Shown in pieces: positions 10,969 through 54,026 of a stretch of DNA of 64,000 nt; positions within the stretch are counted from its first letter, which is position 1, and the number at the start of each line of letters is the position of its first letter. The notes beneath the pieces were generated by a model. The model did not search any database. It saw only the letters and a program-made list of their open reading frames with translations, and was not told the DNA's origin. The DNA comes from Echiichthys vipera (lineage: Eukaryota > Chordata > Actinopteri > Perciformes > Trachinidae): positions 6,784,878 to 6,848,877 of the forward strand of contig OY829654.1 in assembly GCA_963691815.1 (NCBI GenBank), written 5' to 3'. The position numbers and the translations under genes are program-made.

Positions 10969-13126
10969 CAAGATTGATATCACTTTGATATTGACTTGCC
11001 CAAGAAAAAATGACTTGGGACTTACTTGAGACTCGGACCAATGTACCTAAGTCACAACTAGCTGGTGGTAAGTCTGGGCTCTCCATCATCACTGTGTTGC
11101 AAAGCCAGTTTTACAGTCATCCCATATGAATTTCTTGGCTGCTTTTGCTGTTTTTTGGGTTTCATGAGAGCAAAAAAGGGCAGATGTTCTTGTGCACCAT
11201 GTGAAGGTCAAAGCCACCAGCCTAATGTCACTGCGGGGTACTGATCAAGGGCAGATGTTCACAGGGTTATCCATTCCATATGGCTGTCACTCGTCCGCGG
11301 ACCTTTTCACAGCACAGCTCTTGTAAACACGCTTTAGTTCGCTGTTCTCTTTTTTCTGCCCCTGTAAAACATGTCCTAAATCCAATCACCTCGTCCATCT
11401 AAAGGGGATGATGTTGATGAATGGGAATGTGTAGTGGTTGTAGTGACCTATAAGCCCCTACTGAGATTACAGGAAGGCAACCAGCCAGCCAGCCAGGCCT
11501 GGCCAGGGCACCAGGAAGCAGCTAGAGCTTAAAGAGGGATTGTTTAGATAGACAATAGTGTCTACCTGGTTTTAATCCCCCGCTCGAAAAGAGTACAGGG
11601 GATTGCCAGAGTTTAATAAATGAAAGTGCTCCTATAATCAGGATTTGCCAAAGTGCCCCTTTGTGTTAATCGGACATTTTTTACAGCATGGTTTTTGACA
11701 TCTGCCACAGCAGGTGGTGTTAACCCGTCTCTGCCCCATCTGTATGCAGTGTGCATTTCCACTAGAGCTCATGGAGAAAAGTGTACATGATGTATATGTA
11801 AACAAAAATGAGTGAGTGTGAATATATTTAGCATTTTGTATGTGCATGACTTGTCTCTGATTCCTGTTTGTTAAACCAGTGATTCACAACTTGGATGAAG
11901 CCTGCTTTAAATGCAGACCAGGTAGCAATAACACAATCTCTGGGATGCATTCCCCCTACAGCAGTCATGCGGCTACAGCTGGCACGACCTCATTACTCAC
12001 TTTAGTAAAGGCTAATAGAACAGGGATGTGTAATTACTTCATTGCTAAAATAGAAAGCTGCATTTTAATAATTAAAGTCCAGTATATCAGAGATGAAGCA
12101 TAATAAAATTGTTTTAAAATCGAGGATTACAACATTAAATCCCGGCGGGCCAGATGTGAGAGCGGGAGGAGCCGCTGTATTCTGGGACCAGATTAAACAG
12201 AAAATCCCACAGGACCGCACTGTCTTTACTCTGCAGCTTAGAGGCTTGTGTGGACTCAACATGCTGTAATCCACAGATTAGCTGATATAATCACCTGTAA
12301 ATACACCTTGGCCATGATGTTACTACGGGCCATCAGGTCCCGCTCTGCCCTGCATCACAACCCCAGATGTGTGTTGGATACTTTATGGAGATGGACAGAT
12401 TTTAACTTCCTGGGAACCATGGGATAAAAGATATGTGATCTGACAGAATTCCCAGCAACTAAATTGAACAGATGCAATAACATTACATACCTGGACACAA
12501 TCTCTGGGATGCATTCCCATAGATTAGGGTAACTCAATAGTTACCCTAAATAATTAGAACATAAGCGTTTTGGACAGCACTTTTGTAACACTTTAAATCA
12601 ACCATCCCTCTAATTTATAGTTGTGAAAAGTAGCTGACAAAATTCACCCAAGTACTGTACAATTTAGAGGTTTTCCTTGAATATTTCCATTTTCCACTAC
12701 TTTATAGTACTTGTACTAAAATACAATCTAGAGGTAAATATTGCACTTTTAACTACTACATTTAGTAGGTAGTGACGCCACTACTGTTGCACTTCATACA
12801 TACATACACATTTACATATATGTACTTTAATACATACTTTTCATACTTGCACACAAAGCTACAACAGCTGTGCTCGTGGACTCTGTGGAAGGGTGGTAAG
12901 CTTTTATGTCAAAAATCACACCTGGCCCACGTCTGGCTCATCAAGTTAGGAATGACCATCTGCCTTGACCCGGACAGAGGTGAGCCAGCAAACAGGGACA
13001 CCTAGTGGAGCAGAAAGGGTTGTCACTCATGCCATGACATGCTATACTCACTTTTTATGACTTTTTCATAATGTACTTTTTACTGTATTGACATTTTATT
13101 TTATTTCTCAAACGTGTGTACACACA

Positions 13127-13745
13127 CAAAATTAAACTTAACACATAATTCTGAAAACTTGAAGCTCATGTATGAACAACAGGCCTCCAGACTGCTAAAC
13201 TCCAAATACAGTTCCATTGTTACAAATAGAATAGTATGACAAAATGTGTCTTATGAAAAGCTACAGTAAGGTATGTTGAAAAACGTCAAAAAATGTCAAG
13301 CTATAATATGTCCAAATAATGCTTAAATCAGTCATAGTCACCTTTCCAAAACAGCCATGGCATAATTTGTTGAATAAAGTCATAGGAAAGGGTTTTAAAA
13401 AAATAAGCCAAAAAATTAAATTTAACACAATTCTGAAAAGCTCATGTATACACAACAGGCCTCCAGACTGCTAAACTCCAAGTACAGTTCCATGGTTACA
13501 ACATTGAATAGTATGTCAAAATGTGTCACATGAAAAGCTACAGTAAGGTATGTTGAAACAAAAGGCATAGTATAGTATGTCAAAAACTCATAGTATAGTA
13601 TGTCTAAAAACGTCAAAATATAATGTATATAAAAATGCTTAAATCAGTCATAGGAGAGCCTGTCTAAAGCAGCAATGGCATAATTTGTTGAAAAAAATCA
13701 GGAAAAGTCATAAAAAAAAGTGTGTCCAAAAATAAGCCCAAAAAA
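13127..13745. repeat. Tandem duplication of a ~0.3-kb unit with catagtatagtatgtc motifs
   Basis: Copy 1 (13127-13410) and copy 2 (13411-13745) share acaggcctccagactgctaa, acagttccat, gctacagtaaggtatgttga, aatgcttaaatcagtcata and ggcataatttgttga in the same order. Copy 2 has an extra cluster of catagtatagtatgtc units, a common teleost minisatellite motif. Confidence 0.85.
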
Positions 13746-14329
13746 AGTCATAGTATAATATGTCAAAATAAAAAGTTTGACATTTATGACTATTTTTTGA
13801 CTCCTGAAATAATGTACCATTCACAGTTTTTTGACTTTTAATACACTTACTTGATTTTGTATGCTTTTCAACAGCACTTTTCACATTTCAGAGGGGAATA
13901 TAGTGCTTTTTTAATCCACTACACTTATATCAGCTATAGCTGGAAGTATCCTTGCAGTTGAAGATTTTCCACACAAACCAGCCTGTAGAATGAATATTGA
14001 TTAAAGACTTTGTGTGTAAATAAGTCACAGAACTCATACCACTGTGAAAGGGGTCATTCACTGCTCAGCCTGACCCAAAGCAACAGGTTCAGCTTAACAT
14101 GATGACATAGAAAAGTAATGATGCAATGAATTACAGCTACACTTGGTCATGACCGCGCTGGTGTAATTCTTCTTCACTGCCGTAAACGCGTTCACCACCT
14201 GCTGTCTGCGTTCAAAACACGAGACGGGAGCGGTACGACCAGTCCGTGTAGTTTTAATGCTTAGTGCCATTCAGATTCAGCCTTTCCTCTCAAATCGCTC
14301 CATTACAACAGATTAAACCATTAAAAGCA

Positions 14330-15707
14330 GGATAAAGTATTTTAGCATTTTTTATTCTGTAAGACACACTTTCATCATTCCTGAAAGAGGGAACACATGA
14401 TTTTGGTTCATAGGACATTCATGCCTGGCAAGAAAAAAAATATTAAGACTACATCGACAAAAAAGAAATGTACAAATCATGGAAACAAACAATATAAACA
14501 ATATCTTATATATAAAACATAGCAGGCATAATAAATATGACACAAACAAAAAGTAAAAGTAAACAGAGTTAACCTATTTGGTTTGGGTGATGTGTGGAAT
14601 CAGGTTATGAGTCGCTGCTCTGAAAAGCTGGACATCAGTCTGAATGGTAAGTAAATCCCCTGGAAAAAGCTGGGTTTGACGGATTCACTCGTTATATCCA
14701 ACCCAAACCTTTGTGTTCAATCTCTCGTTAGTGTACACCGATAACATACACAGGCATTACTCAAGTGTAGACTTCTTTTTTTTCCTATGATCACGTTCAT
14801 GCACTGGTCTGGTTTTGATACATGTAGGCCTCAAGAGTTGAGCCGTATAGACAGTGCATGAAGTCCCTCAAAACAACTTTAAATCAACCGTATTCAGTCT
14901 TTTTTCCTTTTTTTTAATTTAGGAAATCAACTCATTAGTTCAACAGTAAAGAAAGAAATCCATCTGTGTGTCCAAACATGATTTTGCTATATTGGACCTT
15001 TTGTTGGGAATCAACCGGCTACTTCCGTCTTTGGGTGTGTTAGCGTATTCACAGGAGACGGGAATCCGTTTTGGTTCAGTCAGGAATCGAGGACCATGTT
15101 ATCATTCACGCATTCTCTCTCACACACACGCACACACACACACACATCTGTACACGAGCAGACAACAATAAATTCATTGTGTGACTGTAAATGTAAATTC
15201 ACTCCTTTAGTGATTCTTCTACTTAACATAGATAACTGTGCAATTTTTTCTTTTGTTAAAGCAAACCAGGAGTAGTATAAATATTAGGAGGACGTCCTAG
15301 GTGCTGTGTTTGTTTTTTTTTTGTTGCCACGTGTAGAGAGCATTTTCAAGACTTAAGTGTTCCCCTTAGCGGAGAAGATGCAGGATTCAGCTCAACTCCG
15401 GTACACACTCCCCCCAAAGTCCATCTTATTAAGGTCCCGGCCCTCTAAAATGCTACTTCCGTTGCAAAAGTGCAAGCAGTTAATGTCTCTCTGCCTCTCC
15501 CTTCCACTCGAGAAATTCGGAAACCATTGCAACAGCAAAGAAAGAAAATGTTCAAATGCAAAAATGGTACGATCAGTGTCCAAAAAAAGCAACCAGAAGG
15601 GAGAGAGCAGCCAGAGAGAGAGTGCATTTGTGTCCCAAGAAATTCAGTCCATGGAAGCAAAACAAGTGTTCCTGTCACGGCCACTGGTCAGCTGTTTAGA
15701 AGAGTGG
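14330..15707 (-). other. plekhg5: plekhg5 3' UTR (inferred)
   Basis: Downstream of the TAA there is no further coding signal. The first AATAAA on the minus strand is at 14351-14356, followed by a T/GT-rich stretch suitable for cleavage at about 14330. An ATTAAA variant near 14893-14898 could give a shorter form. A short CA run lies at about 15121-15148. Open frames here on either strand look like chance. Confidence 0.55.
14351..14356 (-). terminator. Candidate poly(A) signal AATAAA for plekhg5
   Basis: The plus strand reads TTTATT, so AATAAA on the transcribed strand, about 1.35 kb after the stop codon, with a T/G-rich region beyond it. I saw no canonical AATAAA between this and the stop. 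Confidence 0.5.
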
Positions 15708-46099
<30,392 letters not shown>

Positions 46100-49000
46100 C
46101 TAAAAGCAGACACAGAAGAGGACAAAAGAGAGTCAGATCACATGACGGTAAAGTACACAAGGTCCCTGCATTGAAATATAGACTGGGCCAAAGTGAAAAT
46201 GGTAAAACAGTCACACGCATTTGGAATAAACAGACTATTGTTTCTGCCACAGTTAAATGACCACAGAAGCTGCCACAGGCATTCCTGAGGTTTGGTGACT
46301 CCCACCGTCCAACCATCTGTCCCCCCTCTGTGGGATGACAACTAATTGACTTAAAGTTAGTTTTTCACCTCATGTGCTGATCTGGGACCAGCTCACCCTT
46401 ACGTAATCCAAAACTGTATCCCGGGAGGTGCAACAATGAAGCTGACCACAGGTCAGTAACTGGGAGACGTCCAGGCTGCTGGGCTCCAAAAGCTCCAGAG
46501 CCGAGGCGACAGGCGGCAGAAGGCTGCAGGATTAAGGATCTCTCTGTCTTGCCCCAGACAGATCCTTCCCCCCACCCTGCCCCCTGCCCCCCAACGCCTT
46601 TTCCCTCACCTCAGGAGCACCAGTGGACTCCTCGACATCTCCTCATGCCACCCTGTGTTCCTATTCGCCATCACTCACGCCCCGGCTCAGTCAGGAAGCG
46701 AGGACGTATGGGGAGATACAATAGAGGTCCAGCTAATGTACTTCCTGTCATTGTTCCAATGTCGTGCGGAGGAGCAGTGTGTCTGTGCATGTGTGTGTAA
46801 CTTTGTGCACAACAGGGGTTTGAACGCAAGCTAGGGAGTCTGGCTTTCATGTAAACACAACAACTACAAATATGCAGGAGGCAGACGTCACCGCCAAAGA
46901 AAACGCTGGAATACAGGCCTCTCTGAAGTCTCTACACTGATATTACATATGCATGTATGCTAGATGCTGCAGCTATACTGTACATAACAGAGTGTAAGTG
47001 CAATCAAGAAACTCAGATTTCAATACAAATCACTCCCTCTGTCCCCAATCCTCGTACTCTACCGTCATGTTCTGCAGATTGGAGCAGGAGTCTACCCCGC
47101 TCCTGCAATTCGACTCCACATCCATGCCAGCAGGCACCCAGGACCCCAATAAACATCCAACTCGCCACCGCGTCGGCCTGCTAATTCACTCAGCAGCTTG
47201 TCCCCGCCAAGCCACACTGACGAGCTGCCTTATTAATCCACTCCTCTCAATGTCTAGCCAGGTATAATCGCAGATTTTAAAAAAGGAGCAGGACGTAGGG
47301 CAGGAGGAGGACAGAAGGAAGGAGGGATAAAGTCATGGGAGGGTGAGGAGTCCCAGTACAGATATAAACCTAAGGCAGGAAGGAAATGAGAGGAAAAAAA
47401 TGGCCATCCAGAAGCTGTTCAGAAGTACAAAGCCCCCCTAATCTTGCATCCTAATTGGTGCCTGTGCTCCGTCAAAGCCATCTGACGGTCCTTCAGAGAT
47501 TAAACAGCCTCGCTCTGAGCTCCACGAGCTGGGTCTCCTCTTCTTTTACCCCTTCGCTCCCTGTCTTTTCTGTCCTCTGCCACCACCAGCCGCAGACTCC
47601 TCCCTTCCTTCTCATGCACCCAGGGTCACTATACCCAGACAGAGCCCCCAACCAAAGAGAGGTTTTAAATAGAAAGAGTCAGAGAGGCATACGAACATAC
47701 CATGCTATCCCTCCAGTAAGATGCATTCAAGGGTAATTCCAGTTTATTACAACTTAATAATTCTCATAGTCTGGGCTCATTTCTATCAGTTACGACAGTA
47801 AGTGCATACTGAAGTAAGTGATGAGATCTGAGAAAGTGTAGAGCATGTGAAACGGGCAGTCAATCCATTCAAATGTTATTATTACTCAAAGGAATAATGG
47901 TCAATCCTGTAAAAAACAAGATCCAAATTGTACTGAACTCTGAGCTTAATGCTAGTGTCGTTTGTCATAATGCTCACGATGATAATTCTAACGTGCTAAT
48001 GATTATCAGGTATAATGTTTACTGTGTTCACCATCTTAAGCACCTTTCACACTTGCACTGCAACCTTGAAACAACCTAGACATTTCCCAGAGCAGCTGTA
48101 CGTCTGAACGCAAATGTCTGAATCCTTCGGACCAGAAATGAAACAGACTTTACTCAGCTCCCAAGTACAAAGTCTGTGTGATAATGGCCGATTGACGTGT
48201 AAACGGAGCAGGTCATTGTCTGGAGAGACACACACACGCTCACAGTGAGCGAGTGGGTAGGTAGATGACGTTTCTATAATGCCGCTCGTGGAAAAACTGG
48301 AAAAAAACAAACATCCACTAAAACGACAACGAGATAGGGGAACTTCTACTGGCCAAAATCATCAGACAAATTCAAGGAAGGGCAAGAGACTCGGTTGTTT
48401 GTGACCAAATAACGAACCGGCTACCTGACCACGGTGTTATTTGTATCATATTCTGTCTCCCACCGCTCAACCCCTCATTAGGGCTGTGCGCAATATATCG
48501 ATGCGGCAATATATCATGACGTATTTCTTGCCGATACAGATATGGAAGAAACATTGCCTGTGGTGCAGTACACAATGTTGCCTCATTCAGAATAATAAAG
48601 AACTCTTGTAGTGATTTATTTGACATGGTCATTATCAGCGTGTGGCCTACTGCGAGTAGAGGGTGAGAGTTGAAGCAAAACCCAGCCCTACTGTTGTGAG
48701 CTAAATGTGTGAAAGGACAACTCCAGACAACGCCTGGACCTGATTCATCGGCCATTATTCAGAGTTCATATGAGAAAACGTCTTTAGATTAGTGTTTGTG
48801 GCATGCTAACATTTGATAATTAGCACAAACCACAAAGTGCAGCTGGAACTGGTGGGAATAACACTAACTTTGCAGGTATTTGTTGTAAATATCGGACAAA
48901 TTTAATTATGATGTGCATGAGGAGAAGTTACCAAAGTCAGCAGGATTCATCTTTTGACAGAACATAAATTTGTGTATAGAAATTTCACGCCAATCCAGCC

Positions 49001-50093
49001 ATAGCTCAATCCATAGCAATTGAGATGTTTCAGTCTGGTACAAGTGATGGGTTTAACTTCCTTTTTTTTTGTCTTAACAAACTGAGGTCCTGTTCAGTCT
49101 TGTGCTCTCTGTGTAATGACTATGGTGGAGGAGGATGATGCGGACAGTGTGAAATTTCAGGTAATTTCTCAATCGTTGACACATTGCAGGTACAGAGAAG
49201 TGAAGCGTCTCACCTCTGCGAGTCACAGACCTGGATTTACAGCTTGACGACCGTGCTGCCAAAGAGACAAGTCACAGCAGTCTGTTACAACATCACCTAC
49301 TTACGCATCTCTGAAGTCGACGTCAACGCATGCGCATGCATTTTCATGCAGCAGAGTCAAATGTGCCATCGCACAGGGGTGGCAAGTTCTCTGTGAGGTG
49401 CAGGAGACAGTCCGGCCAGGGTCAGAGAAACACAAGCAAAGCAGAGGCCATATTTAGACAATATAGCCCAGACAGGTACAGTAGGCCTTCCTCACTATCA
49501 AGTCTGTGCGTTCACATTCCAGCCGAATAATATCTGATGCTTTAGCCAAGACAAACGAGTGGATCATAGGATGGGGAAAAAAAAGGCTCAAATGGAAAAA
49601 AAAGCTTGAAATTTTACATTCGTGAGTCATGAGAGATACCTGAAGATATAAACCTAAAATAACTCAGGATAAGTGCAGCACGCATTATTGCAATACTCAA
49701 CATTCCTATCAATGACAGGAAATGATATATACTCTGAGGACGACCTGACTTTCACTATCCGTCCGTTTGTGGATCTGGACCAGTTTTCCCAACACAACAG
49801 GGAGGACGAGGAGGAGTGTGTGAATGAAGCTGCCTGTAAGAGAATGTGACCGCGCAGGACAGCTGACAGGCGGCCATGCGTGCCTCGTACTGCGAGTGTA
49901 TGAATGTCTGCGAGACAACATTTGTCATGTGAGTGTGTGTCGTGTGTGTGTGTGTGTCCCCTCACTGCATGCCTGCTCTCAGATCTGACCGGATTAGTGG
50001 GGAGGTTCGGGGGGTGGGGGCGCATGAGTGACTGTAGATGAAACACTGCAAGCACACGCACCTTCATCCCTCTCCCCACAACAGCTGAGAACA

Positions 50094-50306
50094 CATACGC
50101 ATGCACGCACGCATGCACGCACGCACGAACGCACACACACACGCACGCACGCACGAACGCACACACGAACGCACACACACGCCCTTCGCCTTGGCTTAGC
50201 ACATCCACCGCCACGTGGCACCTGCTTATGCACCCCAATTTCCACACATCCTGCAAACACGACAACATACACACGCACGCACGCACGCACGCGCACACAT
50301 ACACAC
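50094..50306. repeat. ACGC/ACGA minisatellite-like tracts
   Basis: Two clusters (50094-50182 and 50266-50306) of cacgcacgcacgaacgcaca-type units mixing ACGC, ACGA and ACAC. The overlapping Cys/Val-rich or Thr/His-rich frames are repeat artefacts. Confidence 0.85.
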
Positions 50307-51221
50307 GCCCGCTGCTCTCAGGCTATCATCCAGTGGCTCAGCTGTAATAAAGCAGTTCTTGTTTGGAAGAAGATGACTGGAGTCTTCTGAGGTGAATCAG
50401 GATTATTACCTTAACTCTTAATCCTCTGACACTGGCACGCAACATATGAAGGCAACACACTTTAAAACACTTAGGGACTGCAGCCACTGACTCTCTTGAC
50501 TAACTTCGCACAGCTGATGCTAAAGACATTAAACTGCTTGTATTAACTCCAGGTTCAAATGTCTTAAAACATGATTTATAATCAAGGGTTGAATTTGTGG
50601 GTCCAGAGCAACAGCCTGGCAGTTCAATTCTGGCTGCGACATCCTCAGCCGCAATCACAATTTCGCCTCCTGAGGACAATTTTTACATTTGGATGGCTTG
50701 CCGCATCCTCGCTGGAAGCTGGAAAACTCTGCGGGTTAATCGTTCTCGATGTGTGCATGGAATTATATGACGCATTGAGGGAAAAGGCCGCAGACAAATT
50801 CAAATCCAGATTACAGATCTGACTCACTGTGATACAAGGCTCATCCATGAAACAGCGCTGGCTTTGAAGAGCAGAGAGAGAAAGAAACGTAAACATTCTC
50901 TTGATCTCCAAACCAATACTGGATCGGACACCCCTTTGTCTGTTTCCAACCTCGGTGCGTTCCCCTGCCCTCCTCCGGAACAGCTTGTCCTGCCAGAGCA
51001 CACCTAGCACTTATGTAACAGTATGCATAACCGTGTGCATGAGTGTGTTTGAAGAGGGTATGAGAGCCGGAGGCTATAGTTTCTCTCACAGCCAAGGGTC
51101 ACAGTGTGTCTTCAGAGATAATAGGCTTGTTTTGTTGTGCAACAATTGATCGAGTTGGATTCAGATTTGGAAATCTGATTAGTTACTGTAAGTAACTAAA
51201 GACTCAATTTAGAGCAGGGCT

Positions 51222-51470
51222 GGACAATATGGACAAGACCTTTCATCCCAATATAGATCACGATAACGATATACTGTGTATCACAACATAGCATGTTCTC
51301 TGGTAACTCTAAAACTCTATATGAAACTACACAACAACACAGTAAAGTCTATTTTTGTATACTCCTGTGTGAACTTAATGCGTAATAAGTGTAAGTATTT
51401 ACTCATTTTATTAAGAACTTTAGTGCAAAAAAATATTTCATATCAGATTTTCTGAGAAATTTGAGTTAGG
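51222..51470 (+). repeat. ggctggacaatatgg-family repeat, plus orientation
   Basis: The clearest copy: gggctggacaatatggacaa, tatagatcacgataacgata, acatagcatgttctctggta and tatactcctgtgtgaactta. This is a common teleost dispersed repeat. Confidence 0.65.
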
Positions 51471-51847
51471 ATGTGCTTGTTGTTTTCAATTTAGATGATA
51501 ATTGTTAAGTATAATCATAGGAAAGGGAAAAAAATAAAGAGAAAAAGTGCTGCTGAAGGCTCTTGCACTTTTTCCAAGTTGGATTTTATACGACTGCTGT
51601 GGTGAGCTGGTCATCTGGCTGGCCATCCGATTGGATTGATTTTTGGAAACACCCCTGACTTCAGAAAGAGTCATAAAACATTTGAAACTGTTTTACAGGA
51701 AGAGAGGGGACAGAGATTTACATGTAAAAAAAAGAAATACCAAAATGTCTTTTTCATTTCACTGGGACGTTAATGAAGAACACGCAAATTTAAAGATACT
51801 TTAAAAAAACAAATCTGATCTTTTATTGACAGATTGTGAAAACAGTT

Positions 51848-52024
<177 letters not shown>

Positions 52025-53245
52025 CAGTGATGCCCACACGCCCACAGAGCAAACTCAATTCCCCGTCAGTGTTCCATCATGAACCTCCACTCGCTATAGA
52101 AAACATGAAATCAAAGCAAACCTGAATCAACACAAAACAAAACAGCGTGATGAATGCGTCATGTTGGGGATAGTGGAGAACAGTACTTAGCTCCAAGCGT
52201 GTCGTTTGAGCCAACCTTCTGTCCCACACTGAGCGGTCTCATCGCACTCCAGTCTTTGTTGAGTCTGCGGTTGACATCCAGGTACACTGTGTCTCACTAC
52301 ACGGGCCAACTTTAATGCTCACCATCATTCCACTCCCACAGAGGAGTCTGCGTTCACGGGTCCTGTCCTAACACGAAAGTCGTCACCGATTTGGCAACGG
52401 GTGGAGATCCTCCTCAGCAGTAAGTTATGTTAGCATTAACGCCGCTGCTCATCAGTCATCAGGCGCTGGAGGAGTCGACTCACGGTAGCTTCAAGTCAAC
52501 ATCTCGCCCTGGCTTTTTTCCCCCTTGTTTCTCTTACAGAAAAAAAAACCCAAAAACTCATCCCAATAAACACACCTACGCTTGCTAAATGATTGGGTAG
52601 CACCAGACGAGGCAGAAGTCATGCACGGTCTTGTTCACGCCGTCAGACTGCAGTGAAGTCAGTCAAACATCCAGACCAGACTTTGGTCGGAGCATGCCAG
52701 TCTATAACGTCAAACTAATCAAAGATAAGGCAAAAGTCAGACACAAATACACATCATCGGTGGTTCATAGTCTACGACTGCAAAGAAGAAAACCACCGTC
52801 TCATTTTCCCAGAAAAATACACCGCAATGTGCCGACCTCTGACCCGTGCGTGCATCAATACAGTACAGAGTGCAGAGACTACACAAACTCTGCTGCTGAT
52901 GCCAATGTAAAGGTATTTTTAGGAAACACACATCAAAGGGGTGTAACTGATGTTTCCTTTCAGTACTGAATACGTTTAGAGCGGTTTTGTTCAATTTGTT
53001 TATTAATAATTTATCTATAAATGTCAGAAAATAAAGAAATCGCAAAGTAAGAAGGTATCATCTTTCTATTAATTCTATTTTACTTGTTTTTTTTTAACAA
53101 AGTTAAACATTGGAGAAGAAAATTCTTTCTTTTCACTGTTTAGTAACCTTTAAGAGGCGGACGACAGTTTTCCCAGATTATATCATTATTATTCAAACTA
53201 CTCACATCTGATCAGACACTCATTACTTTCTCTGCAGTCACTCAC

Positions 53246-53303
53246 CTTGAGCCACAACTGATACGTTTTTTTTTTAACTGCAACAAACTACCAATATCTG
53301 TTA
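53246..53303 (-). other. Candidate noncoding 5' leader exon of plekhg5
   Basis: A pyrimidine-rich acceptor (ctctctttattgcag) and a perfect donor (CTCAAG|gtgagt) bound 58 nt with stops in the forward frames, as expected of a 5' UTR exon. A CpG-rich segment with GGCGGC and GCGAGCGAGC on the minus strand lies upstream at 53690-53830 and could be the promoter. Not proven. Confidence 0.25.
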
Positions 53304-53689
53304 CTGCAATAAAGAGAGATTGATAGTGAAAGAAAAAGTTGAAAGAGCTGAAAGTCTGTAAGACGAGCGTGCTTTTCATCAGGCTGAGCCGACCGAGACC
53401 GAGCCAAACTCTGCTACATGTTTGCTACCTTTTTCTTAAAAGCCCCCTTTTTTTTAACTGTCCTCTCGGGAGCCGAGCACGAGACCCAACAGGGCCTCCG
53501 TATGTGTGCAGGACAGGGCCTGTTTTTCCTAAACATTACGCAGAGTTGCCATTAGCCGTGGCCCAGTAGGTGGGATTGAAAACAGCGGCCAGTAGGGCTG
53601 CAGGAGATCAAAAGGGAGAGCCTGGGCAGGCCTGAGCCTCAGAGTCAGATTTATTTTTCAATAAATAAACGATGCATCTGTTGAGGAGT

Positions 53690-53830
53690 GGCACGGGGAG
53701 AGAGAGATGCCGCTCGCTCGCTTTCTTCTGCCGCCATCTGTCCTCTGGCCGGGCGAGGAGGCGGAGGAGGAGAGCCAGGGCCTGTTTTTTTTATTGCGGC
53801 CGTTATGCAACAAGACGGCCTGCCTCACTG
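53690..53830. promoter_or_regulatory. CpG-rich segment, possible plekhg5 promoter
   Basis: Dense CpG (gctcgctcgc, gccgccatc, gccgggcgagg, ttgcggccgtt) in an otherwise AT-rich upstream region. On the minus strand an ATG GCG GCA GAA GAA start-like sequence sits within it, but I found no good donor in that frame. Confidence 0.25.
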
Positions 53831-53961
53831 CATGCCTGTTATCTATTAACCGACTCTCCCTCATTCTGGTACAGTACGGCCCTGACGCCTTCTCACACAT
53901 ATGGAGTTACTCAAACAGAGGCACTTGTTGTGCTTCATCCTCCGGGAGAGAGCAAAAACTT

Positions 53962-54026
53962 GTGTGTGTGAGTGGGTGTGTGTGTGTGTGTGTGAGTGTG
54001 TGTGTGTGTGTGTGGGGAGGGGGGGG
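53962..54026. repeat. Interrupted (GT)n with a G run
   Basis: GT units broken by GTGAGTG, followed by gggggaggggggggg-type sequence. Confidence 0.9.

Larger units (their letters stand above)
7561..14329. other. Intergenic region between the SOWAH-family gene and plekhg5
   Basis: Repeat-rich: dispersed repeat copy B, a retroposon with target duplication, a 47-bp tandem array with a hAT-like insertion, and a 0.3-kb tandem duplication. No exon with both convincing splice sites and a recognisable product was found on either strand. Confidence 0.5.

Noticed and set aside
12307..12349. Possible 43-nt minus-strand exon (AERDLMARSNIMAK) with acceptor gatgcag and donor gtgtat
   Set aside because: It lies between the two genes, its phase fits neither, and no partner exon was found.
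49213..49260. Minus-strand MAARSSSCKSRSVTR frame ending at donor gtgaga as the plekhg5 start exon
   Set aside because: It ends in phase 1 (AGA G|gt), which would not read into VCHHPDC of the exon at 46099.
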